Below, in pieces: positions 26,218-34,710 of a stretch of 45,516 nucleotides of DNA (its first letter is position 1; each line of letters opens with the position of its first letter). A program made the translations under genes and the position numbers. Below the pieces are notes generated by a model. It was not told the origin of the DNA. It searched no databases and was given only the letters and a program-made list of their open reading frames with translations. Location of the stretch: NCBI GenBank assembly GCA_029260215.1, contig JAJDDQ010000077.1, positions 1-45,516 on the forward strand, written 5' to 3'. Source of the stretch: Phycisphaerae bacterium. Lineage in GTDB: Bacteria > Planctomycetota > Phycisphaerae > UBA1845.

Positions 26218-27666
26218 GTGGCCTTTACGAAACGCCTGAGTGTCAGCCTTCTAGCCTTGTGGGCGGTTGCGCTGCCTGTTTCCGCTCAGCAGGAAGCCCC
26301 AGAGGTCGATCGAACCCGTGAACTGGAGGAATTGATCCTCCGCCTCAACGACCGTATCGACAAGCTCGAAAAACGGCTTGATGCGTACGAGTCGAGCGAC
26401 GCAGCGCCCCCTGCGCCCGCGCCCGTGGAAATCAGGCGGCGCGTCGAGAAGCTGGAGCAAAGTGTGGAGGAATTTGGATCGCGCGCTCCGCCACCGGACG
26501 GTTCCAGCGAGACCGTGCGATGGTTCAGCGACGACTTGAACCTGCGCGCTTTCTGGAATGACGGTTTGAGTTTCGAGACGATCGACGAATCGTTCTCGAT
26601 GAAAGTCGGCGGGCGCATTCACATCGACACAGCTTTCATCAACGAAAGCAGCGGGCTTGAACGCAACATCGGGCAAAACATCGAGGACAATTCCGAGTTT
26701 CGCCGCGCACGCCTCGTTGTCTCCGGGACAACCCCCGACGCATTCGAATTCAAAGCCGAGTACGATTTCGCCGGCGGAGACGCCGATCTGAAGGACGTTT
26801 ACGTCGGGCACACCAACGTCCCGATTGTCGGCGGCATTCGCATCGGACACTTTCGGGAACCGTTCGGCCTCGAAGAACTGACGAGCAGCAACGATACCAC
26901 GTTTCTGGAGCGAAGCCTGGCGGAGACTTTTACGCAGAGTCGTAACGTGGGCGTCATGTTGCACAATCGCGTTTTGGACGGCCGGATGACATGGGCGGCC
27001 GGCATCTTTCGTGCGTCGGACGACTTCGGCAGAGGTGAGACGGGCAGAGCGTTCAACGGGACCGCACGCCTGACCGGGCTGCCCTGGTACGAGGACGACG
27101 GGCGCAAGCTCCTGCATTTGGGCGTCAGTTTCACGCACAAGAATTTTGCCGACGACACGCTCCGCTACAGCGAACGGCCTGAGTCACACCTGACGGCTAC
27201 GTTCCTCGACACCGGCGACTTCCCCGCGGACTACGCCGACGTCGTTTATGCGGAGGCAGCCTGGGTACACAACGCGTTCTCGCTGCAGAGCGAATTCGTG
27301 CAATCGTTCGTCAAGAGCCGTCCAATGAGCGACCCGAGGTTCTGGGCCGCTTACGTTCAAGCCAGCTACTTTCTCACCGGCGAGCACAGGCCTTACAAAA
27401 AGTCCAAGGGTGCGTTCACCAAGCTGAGACCGAAGCGGAATTTCGACAGAGACGGCGGCTGGGGCGCTTGGGAATTGGCTGCACGCTACTCGTATTTGGA
27501 CCTCAGCGACGGGGAAATCGACGGGGGCAAGCTGCGGGATTTCACGCTTGGGCTGAACTGGTATTTGAATCCGAACTTCCGCATTATTTGGAACTACGGA
27601 TACGCCGATGCGGCTGATAGGGGCAGTGCGAACATATTCCAGTGGCGATTCTCATTCGTGTTCTGA
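26218..27666 (+). CDS. Porin of the phosphate-selective OprO/OprP family
   Basis: 482 residues from GTG 26218, with ACGGAG seven bases upstream. A signal peptide ends near Val-Ser-Ala-Gln (residues 21-24), a short coiled coil follows (residues 30-60), then a beta-rich barrel. Family marks include MKVGGRIHIDTAF, RIGHFREPFGLEEL and the late GEHRPYKKSKGAF segment, ending in Phe as outer-membrane proteins do (WRFSFVF). OprO/P porins let phosphate or polyphosphate cross the outer membrane; in planctomycetes the substrate is unproven. It converges with the SulP gene. Confidence 0.92.
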   Translation: MAFTKRLSVSLLALWAVALPVSAQQEAPEVDRTRELEELILRLNDRIDKLEKRLDAYESSDAAPPAPAPVEIRRRVEKLEQSVEEFGSRAPPPDGSSETVRWFSDDLNLRAFWNDGLSFETIDESFSMKVGGRIHIDTAFINESSGLERNIGQNIEDNSEFRRARLVVSGTTPDAFEFKAEYDFAGGDADLKDVYVGHTNVPIVGGIRIGHFREPFGLEELTSSNDTTFLERSLAETFTQSRNVGVMLHNRVLDGRMTWAAGIFRASDDFGRGETGRAFNGTARLTGLPWYEDDGRKLLHLGVSFTHKNFADDTLRYSERPESHLTATFLDTGDFPADYADVVYAEAAWVHNAFSLQSEFVQSFVKSRPMSDPRFWAAYVQASYFLTGEHRPYKKSKGAFTKLRPKRNFDRDGGWGAWELAARYSYLDLSDGEIDGGKLRDFTLGLNWYLNPNFRIIWNYGYADAADRGSANIFQWRFSFVF

Positions 27667-27689
27667 GCCGCGAAATCCGACCGCGCCGA

Positions 27690-27711
27690 CCGAACGCTCC
27701 GCGAGCGTCGG
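27690..27711. other. Hairpin between convergent porin and SulP genes
   Basis: CCG-A-ACGCTC, loop CGC, GAGCGT-CGG: nine pairs with one bulged A in the 89-bp convergent gap. No T-run follows. It could help end transcription from both sides. Confidence 0.3.
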
Positions 27712-27755
27712 CCCGGCGCTTCAGAGTCGAACATTGAGGAAGCATGTCGGCAGCC

Positions 27756-29366
27756 TCATCTGGCTTCCACCATTTCGGGCTGCGACTTGGTGCCCGGTCG
27801 GTCCGACGCCGGCTCGGTGATTCCTGCTCCGTTCTGCAATTGGGGCGTTTCGTGGAATTTGGCGGTCAGAGATTCCCAGTCAATTACAAGCCGGCCACCG
27901 GCATTGACGTGCTGTTTTTCCCAGCTCATCAGCAGATCCAGACAGGCGTGATCGATATAGGCCAGATTCTCGAAATGGACGTGAAACTCGCTGTCGGCGG
28001 GCACACTTTCCAATGCCGTGGCAAGACGCGGCAGACGAAGGAAGGTCGCAGCCCCATCGAGATACATCGTTGCGCGAGCAGCGGCCTGATCGAGCTCGAC
28101 CCGCACGTTTAACCGCGAGAACACGTAAATGAGCTTCGCGGCGGACAGCGCGATCCCCGCCAAGACGCCGCTGAGAAGATCGAACGTGACGATCGTGCCC
28201 AAAGTCACAGCGTAGATCGCGACCTCTCCCTTGCCATAATTGAGGAGATCCTTGACCGCCTTGATGTTGACCAGCTTGTAGCCGACGAACACGAGAACCG
28301 CCGCCAACGCGGATGTCGGCACCATAACCAATACGCTCGGCAGCATCGCCACGAAAATAAGCAGCCAGACGCCGTGCAGAACTGCGGAGTATCGCGACTT
28401 CGCACCCGCCTGCACGTTGGCGCTGCTGCGTACAATGACGCCCGTCATCGGCAACGCCCCGAGCAGGCCGCAAATGATGTTGCCCACGCCCTGCGAGCGC
28501 AGTTCCTTGTCGTAGTTGGTTCGCGGCCCGCCTCCGGTTTGCAGCTTGTCCACAGCCGTCGCACACAGCAGGGTCTCCGCGCTGGCCACGATAGCCACCG
28601 TCACCGCGCTGATCAAAATCGGGAAACCAAACAAGGCCTTGAAGTCGGCCATGGTCGGTAATGTGACAGATTCCCACAAGCGGTCCGATACGTCGATAAA
28701 ATGAATCGGCAAACCCAGCACGCAAGCCAGCCCGGAAGCGATCACAATCGCCACCAGCGGCGCGGGGATGAACTTTATTTTTTGCGGTACCAGCGGCTTC
28801 CAGAACACGAGTGTCACGAGTGTCAGGACACCGATCATCGCCGCCCAATGATGGGTGGTGCCTTCGCCGGGCACGAGACCTTTCCAGACGGCCCGCGGAA
28901 TGGTCAGCAGGTTCATCAACCCGCCACGTCCGGGTACATCGTCCACCATCATGTGGAATTGGCTCGCGAAAATCAGGACGCCGATGCCCGCAAGCATGCC
29001 GTGGATCACAGCCGGTGCCACCGCGCGGAATACCTGCCCCAGCTTCAACACACCGGCCACCAACTGGATTATGCCGGCTAGGAATACCGTCATGCCCAAG
29101 CCGACCATGCCGTGCTCGCGGATGATCTCCGCCACGATCACAATCAGACCGGCGGCTGGGCCGCTGACCTGGAGCGGGCAGCCAGCCAACAGGCCGACCA
29201 CGATTCCGCCGACGATTCCGGTGATGACACCCGTCATCACCGGGGCGCCGCAGGCCACCGCGATGCCCATGCACAGGGGCAGGGCTACGAGAAACACCAC
29301 TCCGGACGCCAGGAAATCCCGCTTCCAGTTTTCTTTCGCCATCACGTTGTTCGATTCTTGCTGCAT
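27756..29366 (-). CDS. SulP-family anion permease with STAS domain (likely bicarbonate transporter)
   Basis: 536 residues with about 12-14 membrane helices and a C-terminal STAS domain (about residues 420-520, with the segment FENLAYIDHACLDLLMSWEK). N-terminal helices contain the SulP signature PLCMGIAVACGAPVMTGVIT and GLLAGCPLQVSGPAAGL. GAGGG lies six bases before ATG 29366. SulP proteins carry sulfate, bicarbonate or other anions. A beta-carbonic anhydrase gene lies 86 bp upstream on the same strand, an arrangement seen for BicA-like bicarbonate transporters, so bicarbonate or CO2 handling is the best guess. Confidence 0.93.
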   Translation of the reverse strand: MQQESNNVMAKENWKRDFLASGVVFLVALPLCMGIAVACGAPVMTGVITGIVGGIVVGLLAGCPLQVSGPAAGLIVIVAEIIREHGMVGLGMTVFLAGIIQLVAGVLKLGQVFRAVAPAVIHGMLAGIGVLIFASQFHMMVDDVPGRGGLMNLLTIPRAVWKGLVPGEGTTHHWAAMIGVLTLVTLVFWKPLVPQKIKFIPAPLVAIVIASGLACVLGLPIHFIDVSDRLWESVTLPTMADFKALFGFPILISAVTVAIVASAETLLCATAVDKLQTGGGPRTNYDKELRSQGVGNIICGLLGALPMTGVIVRSSANVQAGAKSRYSAVLHGVWLLIFVAMLPSVLVMVPTSALAAVLVFVGYKLVNIKAVKDLLNYGKGEVAIYAVTLGTIVTFDLLSGVLAGIALSAAKLIYVFSRLNVRVELDQAAARATMYLDGAATFLRLPRLATALESVPADSEFHVHFENLAYIDHACLDLLMSWEKQHVNAGGRLVIDWESLTAKFHETPQLQNGAGITEPASDRPGTKSQPEMVEAR

Positions 29367-29452
29367 GTTTCACCCTCGTTGTCTACGAATGTGCATTCTA
29401 CGCTGCACTCTGCCATCGATTACGAATTGCCGCTTGATCGTTTGAGAGGCAA

Positions 29453-30073
29453 TCAGTCAAAAGCGAGGGCAAGAGATACGAATCGCTCTTCGTTCGGCTG
29501 ATGAACGCGAATTTCGCCCGTTCCGATCAGGTAGACCAATCCGTTCACACTCAAATCGCCGGATGCGATGCGCTCCTTCACGAACGGATAGCCACGCAAG
29601 TGATCGAGCTGAACAACGACGTTGTGCTCCGCCAATGGCAACAGAGGATCATCGATGTCGGAAGCGGTTTTCGTTCCGTCGCGCACTGTGCGGCCAGCTT
29701 GATCCAGCCAGCTGGCTACATGATCCAGTCCCCTGAGCATTTCAGGATTCGCCATGCCGGCCACCGCACCACAATGACTGTGCCCACAGACCACGATGTC
29801 GGCCACGCCAAGGACACACACAGCGAACTCAAGGCTCGCAGCCTCGCTACTGGGCGCATCACTAAACGCTGGCACCATGTTGCCCGCGTTGCGATGCACG
29901 AAAATCTCCCCGGGGGCGCTCTGCGTAATCAATGACGGGTCGATCCGCGAATCAGCGCACGTGATGAACATTGTGTGCGGCTTCTGACCACCAGCCAGTT
30001 CCTCAAAAAACGAACGCATGGGCGGATGAACAGTATCCTGAAATCGACGAACGCCTTTCAATAAGCGTTTCAT
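29453..30073 (-). CDS. Beta-class carbonic anhydrase
   Basis: 206 residues from ATG 30073, preceded by GAGGGA at a six-base spacing; a longer frame to 30178 adds an unlikely extension. It interconverts CO2 and bicarbonate with one zinc. Zinc ligands and catalytic dyad are clear: Cys39-x-Asp41-Ser-Arg43 in FITCADSRIDP, and His98 with Cys101 in VVCGHSHCGAV. The FVHRNAGNMVP segment is also typical. It forms an operon with the SulP permease 86 bp downstream, so it likely supplies or consumes the transported bicarbonate. Confidence 0.96.
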   Translation of the reverse strand: MKRLLKGVRRFQDTVHPPMRSFFEELAGGQKPHTMFITCADSRIDPSLITQSAPGEIFVHRNAGNMVPAFSDAPSSEAASLEFAVCVLGVADIVVCGHSHCGAVAGMANPEMLRGLDHVASWLDQAGRTVRDGTKTASDIDDPLLPLAEHNVVVQLDHLRGYPFVKERIASGDLSVNGLVYLIGTGEIRVHQPNEERFVSLALAFD

Positions 30074-30222
30074 AATGGTTCCCTCTAATTTGAACGGTGC
30101 GCTTAATCTGTGCATGCCGTCGCAGCAAGTTAAGCGCTGCGAACCGACTGGAATGGAACGAAATTGCCGAGCGCGCAATCCGCACGCTGGTGAAACAGGA
30201 TGTTCAAGAGATAAGGGGGCGG

Positions 30223-30594
30223 CTAAGTGAGAAGTGGTCCACCAAAGCCGTTACGATTGCATCGATCAGAGGAATTGCATGAGCCAAGCGAAGGATCGAA
30301 GACCGCCTTCGCATGGACGTTCGATTGGAGACCATTCGGAGTGGATTCGCAGTGGAACGCGGTACGGCGAACGCTGAAGCGGTGCGTCGTGCGCTGACGC
30401 ACCCGCACGGTTTTTGCATCAGCTTCGCAGTTTATCCGTTCGGATTCACATGTCTCGTTTTCACAGTTCGGGGTGCACGGCTCGACAACGATTGCCACAG
30501 CAGTACCCAAGGACACCATCACGCAAACCGCGAGCCGCACAAGTGCGACGCGCGGCAGGAAGCCAGCAGCGAGATGTCTTACTGCGTCTTTCAT
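30223..30594 (-). CDS. Hypothetical Cys-rich exported or membrane-anchored small protein
   Basis: 123 residues from ATG 30594. A basic N-terminus (about 20 residues) leads into one hydrophobic segment (LAVCVMVSLGTAVAIVV), then a Cys cluster PCTPNCENETCESERINC with spacings C-x3-C-x4-C-x6-C, then a polar tail with three more Cys. No family is recognised. The frame is open upstream to 30819, but that part looks non-coding. A TATATT on the minus strand at 30695-30700 lies about 100 bp upstream inside the dyad ATATAG-AG-CTATAT (30696-30709) and could be its promoter. An overlapping plus-strand frame at 30313-30840 is less protein-like. Could still be spurious. Confidence 0.4.
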   Translation of the reverse strand: MKDAVRHLAAGFLPRVALVRLAVCVMVSLGTAVAIVVEPCTPNCENETCESERINCEADAKTVRVRQRTTHRFSVRRTAFHCESTPNGLQSNVHAKAVFDPSLGSCNSSDRCNRNGFGGPLLT

Positions 30595-30836
30595 CGTGAG
30601 TTCCGGGCTACCAACTGCCAACGTGCCAAGACCGAGCCTCGGATTGTACGTTTGCCGTTTCCAAAGGTCAATCTGCCAAGCCTGCACGTCGACCAATATA
30701 GAGCTATATCGGACGAAAAACCTCGAATGTCTCCCCGTTTCGCGCTGAAACAGGGATTCCGGTTTGCGCTGGGCTTGTACTATGTTGTCGTGGAAGAACG
30801 CGGACGTTGCCCCAACCACATTTTCGCCAGCGAACG

Positions 30837-32477
30837 CTAACCAACGTCTCTCAGCGGCAGAACAGGAGTGTAGTCATAAAACGCGCATGCCTGGGCATAT
30901 AATTGTTTGATTTCGTCGTTTCCGGGGAACAGCGAGACCGCTTTGCCGAGTTCGTCGAGCACGTCCTCTCGCTTCAAGCGAACGTCCTGTTTGAATTCGC
31001 CGTCGGCTCCGACGAAAATTGTACGCATCCACTCGACTTTTCGGACCATCTTCAACTGGTCGCACGGGACGGCGGACAACTGCAATTCGCCGGCACCGTA
31101 GGTAAAGTCTTCGAAATCCACCTCAGCCTCGTCGATCAAACCGTCGGCTACGACCTCGTTGTAAAAGACCGTGCCGGGTAGCGGCGTGACGATCGCGAAG
31201 TTCGTGACGGCCAATTTGAGGCTTCGCGCGTATTCCACGGTGGCCATCACTTCGTCCAGCGTCTCGCCGGGGAACCCGATCATGAAGAAGCCGCGCACCT
31301 CGATGCCCAACTCCTTCGCTTTGGCGACGATGGGCGGAGCCAGCTTGATGTAGTTCGGTTTGCGCACGCTTCGCAGGCGCACGCTGTTGGCGCTTTCGAC
31401 CGCAATGGTGAAGCTGACGCAGCCGCTGGCCTTCATTTTCTCAAGCAGGTGGGGGCTTAGAAAGTTGACGCCCAGCCCGTTGGGGCCTTCCCACGTGATG
31501 TTCATGCCGCGCTCGATGATCCCGTCGCAAATGACTTCCGCACGGGCCATGTCGGCTGTGAAGTTGTCATCCTGAAACGCGAAGTGCTCTATGCCGTATT
31601 CGTCGATCAGGTGCTGCATTTCTTCCAGCACATTCTCCGCGCTGCGCGTGCGGTAGCTTTTGCCCCACGTCACATTTTTCGCGCAATACGTACACTGGAA
31701 CGGACAGCCGCGCGACGTGGTCATCTGTGCGGTACGCTTGCGTCGCTCGCCGTCAAGCCGAATGCCCTGTGGCTCGCAAATGTCGATGTACGCGCTGATA
31801 TCTACAAGATGACGGGCTGGATGCGGCACGACGTCGAGATCCTCAATCCAACTCACTCTGGGCTGGTAGGCCATCTCGCCGTCGCGGCGATAGCAGATCG
31901 CACCCACGGAATCAAACGGCTCGCGATCGTTGAGCGCGTCGAACAATCCGGTCACGACATTTTCACCCTCGCCGTTGACGCAATAGTCGACGGACGGGTT
32001 CTGTATTATTTGTTTGTAGAACGCGGAAACGTGAGGCCCGCCGCAAACGACGACCATTTCCGGGTCCACGCTCTTGGCGATCTCGGCGATCATCAGCATG
32101 CGTTTTTCCAGCGTGCTGAAGAGGCAGGAGATTCCGACGGCGTCCGGTTTGAACGCCTCCATGCGTTCGCGAATCTGCTCCGGCGTCAAACCGTAAACGA
32201 TGCGCTCCTTACCGATGTCGATCTGCGTGTGGTAGCCTTCGCTCGCACAATCCACGATCTCGACTTCGTAGCCAGCTTTCTCAAGAATGGCTGCGATGTA
32301 ACCCAGCCCAAGCGGAAACAAGGCCGTCTGCCGCGACTGGAACTTCGGAAAGACCATCGGCGGAAAGAAAAGCTGGATACGCTTGACCGGGCGAACCTTG
32401 CTGTCGGGAAGTTTCCCGACGCACGAGCCAAGCAACTGTGGCGGGCCTGCACCCGCTATTGGAAGCATAATCCCCAT
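30837..32477 (-). CDS. B12-binding domain radical SAM protein
   Basis: 546 residues from ATG 32477, which has GGAGGGAC eight bases upstream. The N-terminal cobalamin-binding region has QTALFPLGLGYIAAILEKAG and VVVCGGPHVSAF. The radical SAM core has Cys258-x3-Cys262-x2-Cys265 in TTSRGCPFQCTYCAKN, which holds a 4Fe-4S cluster, and FQDDNFTAD and EVRGFFMIGFPGET later. The layout matches BchE-like enzymes, a broad group acting on lipids, cofactors and natural products. The classic cobalamin Asp-x-His-x-x-Gly motif is not obvious, as is common in this group. Neighbours give no pathway clue. A longer start at 32561 is not supported. Confidence 0.9.
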   Translation of the reverse strand: MGIMLPIAGAGPPQLLGSCVGKLPDSKVRPVKRIQLFFPPMVFPKFQSRQTALFPLGLGYIAAILEKAGYEVEIVDCASEGYHTQIDIGKERIVYGLTPEQIRERMEAFKPDAVGISCLFSTLEKRMLMIAEIAKSVDPEMVVVCGGPHVSAFYKQIIQNPSVDYCVNGEGENVVTGLFDALNDREPFDSVGAICYRRDGEMAYQPRVSWIEDLDVVPHPARHLVDISAYIDICEPQGIRLDGERRKRTAQMTTSRGCPFQCTYCAKNVTWGKSYRTRSAENVLEEMQHLIDEYGIEHFAFQDDNFTADMARAEVICDGIIERGMNITWEGPNGLGVNFLSPHLLEKMKASGCVSFTIAVESANSVRLRSVRKPNYIKLAPPIVAKAKELGIEVRGFFMIGFPGETLDEVMATVEYARSLKLAVTNFAIVTPLPGTVFYNEVVADGLIDEAEVDFEDFTYGAGELQLSAVPCDQLKMVRKVEWMRTIFVGADGEFKQDVRLKREDVLDELGKAVSLFPGNDEIKQLYAQACAFYDYTPVLPLRDVG

Positions 32478-32840
32478 CGTTCGTCCCTCCTGATCGGGCA
32501 ATCCAGCCCGCCGCCTTTGTTTGCGCGCAACATCTTCTACGAACCAAGCATCACAAGCCATGAGCCAGCGCCGGGGTGGTCGGGCGAAAGCTCACGTAAT
32601 GGGCGGACTATGACCGGAGACCCTTCCCCAAGAACCCTGTAACAGCGCTCTGTTCTCACAAGCGGGAAATGGTCTGGTCCGTCAAGAAGCCATCAACCCC
32701 TTCTCGACATGCCCCTACATCCTATCTTCTCAAATATGGTTTTACAAATGCACTTTTACAGGCATGTCGCCCCCCGCAAATTCCGCCGCCCTTACCGGAC
32801 CCGCAAATCCGGCTCCGTTCACTCGATTTCGGGGTTATTG

Positions 32841-32862
32841 AACCAAAATTCGCGTTTTGGTT
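32841..32862. promoter_or_regulatory. Perfect inverted repeat (possible operator)
   Basis: AACCAAAA and TTTTGGTT with a 6-nt spacer TTCGCG, 67 bp upstream of the candidate extended -10 box. It is AT-rich in a GC-rich genome and is followed by GAAAAAAG. It may be a repressor or activator site, or a plain hairpin. Confidence 0.3.
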
Positions 32863-32928
32863 GAAAAAAGCGGATCGAAGCCAGCCCCGCCCGATTTTGT
32901 CAAGAAACTGGCCAAACCGAAGACGATT

Positions 32929-32937
32929 TGCTATATT
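32929..32937 (+). promoter_or_regulatory. Extended -10 promoter candidate
   Basis: TGC-TATATT matches the extended -10 pattern TGn-TATAAT with five of six core bases. No good -35 box is found at 17 nt, which fits extended -10 promoters. It would give a leader of about 170 nt to the gene at 33115. Confidence 0.35.
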
Positions 32938-33114
32938 TGGGAATCGGCGTTTATCCGGCGCCCAACTCCCGCAGGCCCGCCGCTCCAGGGCCTCTCGGGG
33001 AGCAAAGGAGAGCCAGACTCTTCCGGATCTTCGTGGTTCACGAAATTCTACTCGGGTCGCATGGCTCGCGGGGCGGGCGGGTTGTGTTGACGCAGCCGAG
33101 AAGGAATTTTAGAA

Positions 33115-34458
33115 ATGACCACGCAACGAACATTTAAGGACGGCGTGCGCTCGCGCATGCGGAAAACGGGCGAAAGCTACACGACCGCTCGGTCGCATCT
33201 CCTGCAAAAATCAAACAATCGGCCCAAACTGACAGCCCAGTACCCAGGCCTGCTGCCCGGCTACACATCGTTCGGCGGTGTGCAGGGTGACACAGCCGTA
33301 TTGCGCAACGTGTTCACGTTTTCGGGCGTGACCAACCCCGCGACGGGCAAGCCCTACACCGAGGCCATGATCAACGGCCTGTGCGGGGGGATCGGGTTCA
33401 TGTACGCATTATTCGAGTACAAAGGCCACGCACCGATGCTCACCCTGGTGATGCGAAGCAAATCCATGCCCACGAGGTTCGTCGCCGACGTTTTCGGCCG
33501 GGTAGGTGTCGAGACCAAAGAGAGCGTGACCGGCAGCGCCCGCGTTGCGCGAAAAGCTTTGGACGACGCCCTTGCAGCGGGCAAGCCGGCTATCTGCCTC
33601 GTCGATTCTGCGGGCCTGCCCTACTACGGCCTGTCACCGGAGTCGATGGGCATGGGGCCTCAATATCTGGCTGTCGTCGGGATTGATGACGATTGTGCAT
33701 GGCTCGACGATCGTGCCGTGTGTCCCACGCGCGTCACTCTGGATCAGTTGGCCAAGGCACGCGGCGGATACCGTGCGGGCAAGCAGCAGTTGGTAACGAT
33801 TGAATCTGTGGACTCCAATCATGACCTTGAAGCGTCGATTCGCAAGGCCATTGGTGACACTATTGCGGCACTGGAGGACGGACAGGTTGGTGTTCCCGAC
33901 TCGTTTAAGGTTAATTGCGGATTTTCCGGCATGGAAAAATGGCAGAACCTGCTCACCGACTCGAAAGACAAGAAGAGTTGGCCAAGGGTCTTCGCCGAAA
34001 GCGAAAATGCGTTCGTGGGGCTTCGTCGTACGTACGCGTGCATTCAATATGAATACACAGCCCCAGCGGCAGGCAGGGCTTTTTACGCCGATTTCCTGGA
34101 CGAGGTCGGTGCGACAACAAGAATCACGGGACTGCCTGCTGCTGCCAAGCTCTGTCGCCAATCAGCGATCGCATGGACAAATCTCGCGCGGGAAATCGCC
34201 AATTGCGACGACCCGGCGATTCGTCGGGCCTGCGCGATAACCGACGAGCGGTCCGAACTCATCGATCAGCACGGCGGTGAGGCTGCGGACGCGATGGCGG
34301 TGCTCTCGTCAGAGCTTGCGTCGCTCGGTGATGAATGTGCGCTGACCGCCGACGAGGCCATTCCACTCTTCGCAAAGCTTTCGGAAAGAGTCGAAGAAAT
34401 TCTTGATCTTGAGCGCGAAGCTGTGGATCGACTTCGCGTCGCCGTCAACTTGGCCTAG
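33115..34458 (+). CDS. BtrH-like N-terminal domain protein (DUF4872-type C-terminus)
   Basis: 447 residues; AAGGA lies nine bases before ATG 33115. A short basic motif opens the protein (RSRMRKTGESYTTARSHLL). A papain/C39-like fold follows, with the putative nucleophile Cys90 in NGLCGGIGFMYALF and the later core GPQYLAVVGIDDDCAWLDD. The C-terminal half is helical, as in DUF4872. BtrH-type proteins include acyltransferases such as butirosin BtrH, which moves an acyl group from a carrier protein to an amine. The His normally found just before the hydrophobic beta strand in these folds is Gln/Tyr here, so catalysis is uncertain. No carrier protein or biosynthetic genes are near. Confidence 0.7.
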   Translation: MTTQRTFKDGVRSRMRKTGESYTTARSHLLQKSNNRPKLTAQYPGLLPGYTSFGGVQGDTAVLRNVFTFSGVTNPATGKPYTEAMINGLCGGIGFMYALFEYKGHAPMLTLVMRSKSMPTRFVADVFGRVGVETKESVTGSARVARKALDDALAAGKPAICLVDSAGLPYYGLSPESMGMGPQYLAVVGIDDDCAWLDDRAVCPTRVTLDQLAKARGGYRAGKQQLVTIESVDSNHDLEASIRKAIGDTIAALEDGQVGVPDSFKVNCGFSGMEKWQNLLTDSKDKKSWPRVFAESENAFVGLRRTYACIQYEYTAPAAGRAFYADFLDEVGATTRITGLPAAAKLCRQSAIAWTNLAREIANCDDPAIRRACAITDERSELIDQHGGEAADAMAVLSSELASLGDECALTADEAIPLFAKLSERVEEILDLEREAVDRLRVAVNLA

Positions 34459-34475
34459 TGCGCTGACACACCTGG

Positions 34476-34568
34476 TCTTGCGGGTTCTCGCCAACCGCTC
34501 CCTTCGTGCTTCCGCCTTGGTCGCACTCAGGGTCGCGGCTCTGAAAGAGCGAACGAAACCCGCAAGAA
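34476..34568 (+). repeat. Dispersed intergenic repeat, copy 3, with perfect terminal inverted repeats
   Basis: 93 bp bounded by TCTTGCGGGTT (34476-34486) and AACCCGCAAGA (34558-34568), a perfect 11-bp inverted pair that extends imperfectly to about 20 bp. The core has CCTTGGTCGCACTCAGGGTC followed by GCGGCTCTGAAAGAGCGAAC. MITE-like in form: short, no gene, terminal inverted repeats. The rest of the 252-bp gap holds nothing else clear. Confidence 0.8.
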
Positions 34569-34710
34569 TAGGGTTGACCGTGTACTAGGCCATCAACGCT
34601 AATTTTTCGGAACTGATGATTTTCGCGCTCCCGGGCTTGTGTCATCGCCACGCGCGGTGCCCCCGGTTGCACAAAGAACAAAAAAACATTCATAAAAGGA
34701 GGCCTGCGCT

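Larger units (their letters stand above)
32478..33114. other. Long intergenic/leader region upstream of BtrH-like gene
   Basis: Nearly 640 bp without a credible gene. It contains a perfect 8-bp hairpin AACCAAAA-TTCGCG-TTTTGGTT (32841-32862), an extended -10 promoter candidate (32929-32937) and a GC-rich stretch of about 175 nt before ATG 33115 that could fold. No known riboswitch consensus was recognised. Confidence 0.5.

Noticed and set aside
27880-29373. 497-residue minus-strand open frame
   Set aside because: Shifted frame of the SulP gene; hydrophilic and Arg/Gly-rich, whereas the SulP frame has helices and a STAS domain.
30313-30840. 175-residue plus-strand open frame
   Set aside because: No signal, domain or ribosome site; the opposite strand has a better small-protein candidate.
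32929-33114. Known riboswitch in the BtrH-like leader
   Set aside because: No cobalamin, SAM, glycine, TPP or guanidine consensus was recognised; kept only as a possible structured leader.
34571-34710. Small gene upstream of the SRPBCC gene
   Set aside because: The only open frames are short extensions of the repeat sequence without ribosome sites.
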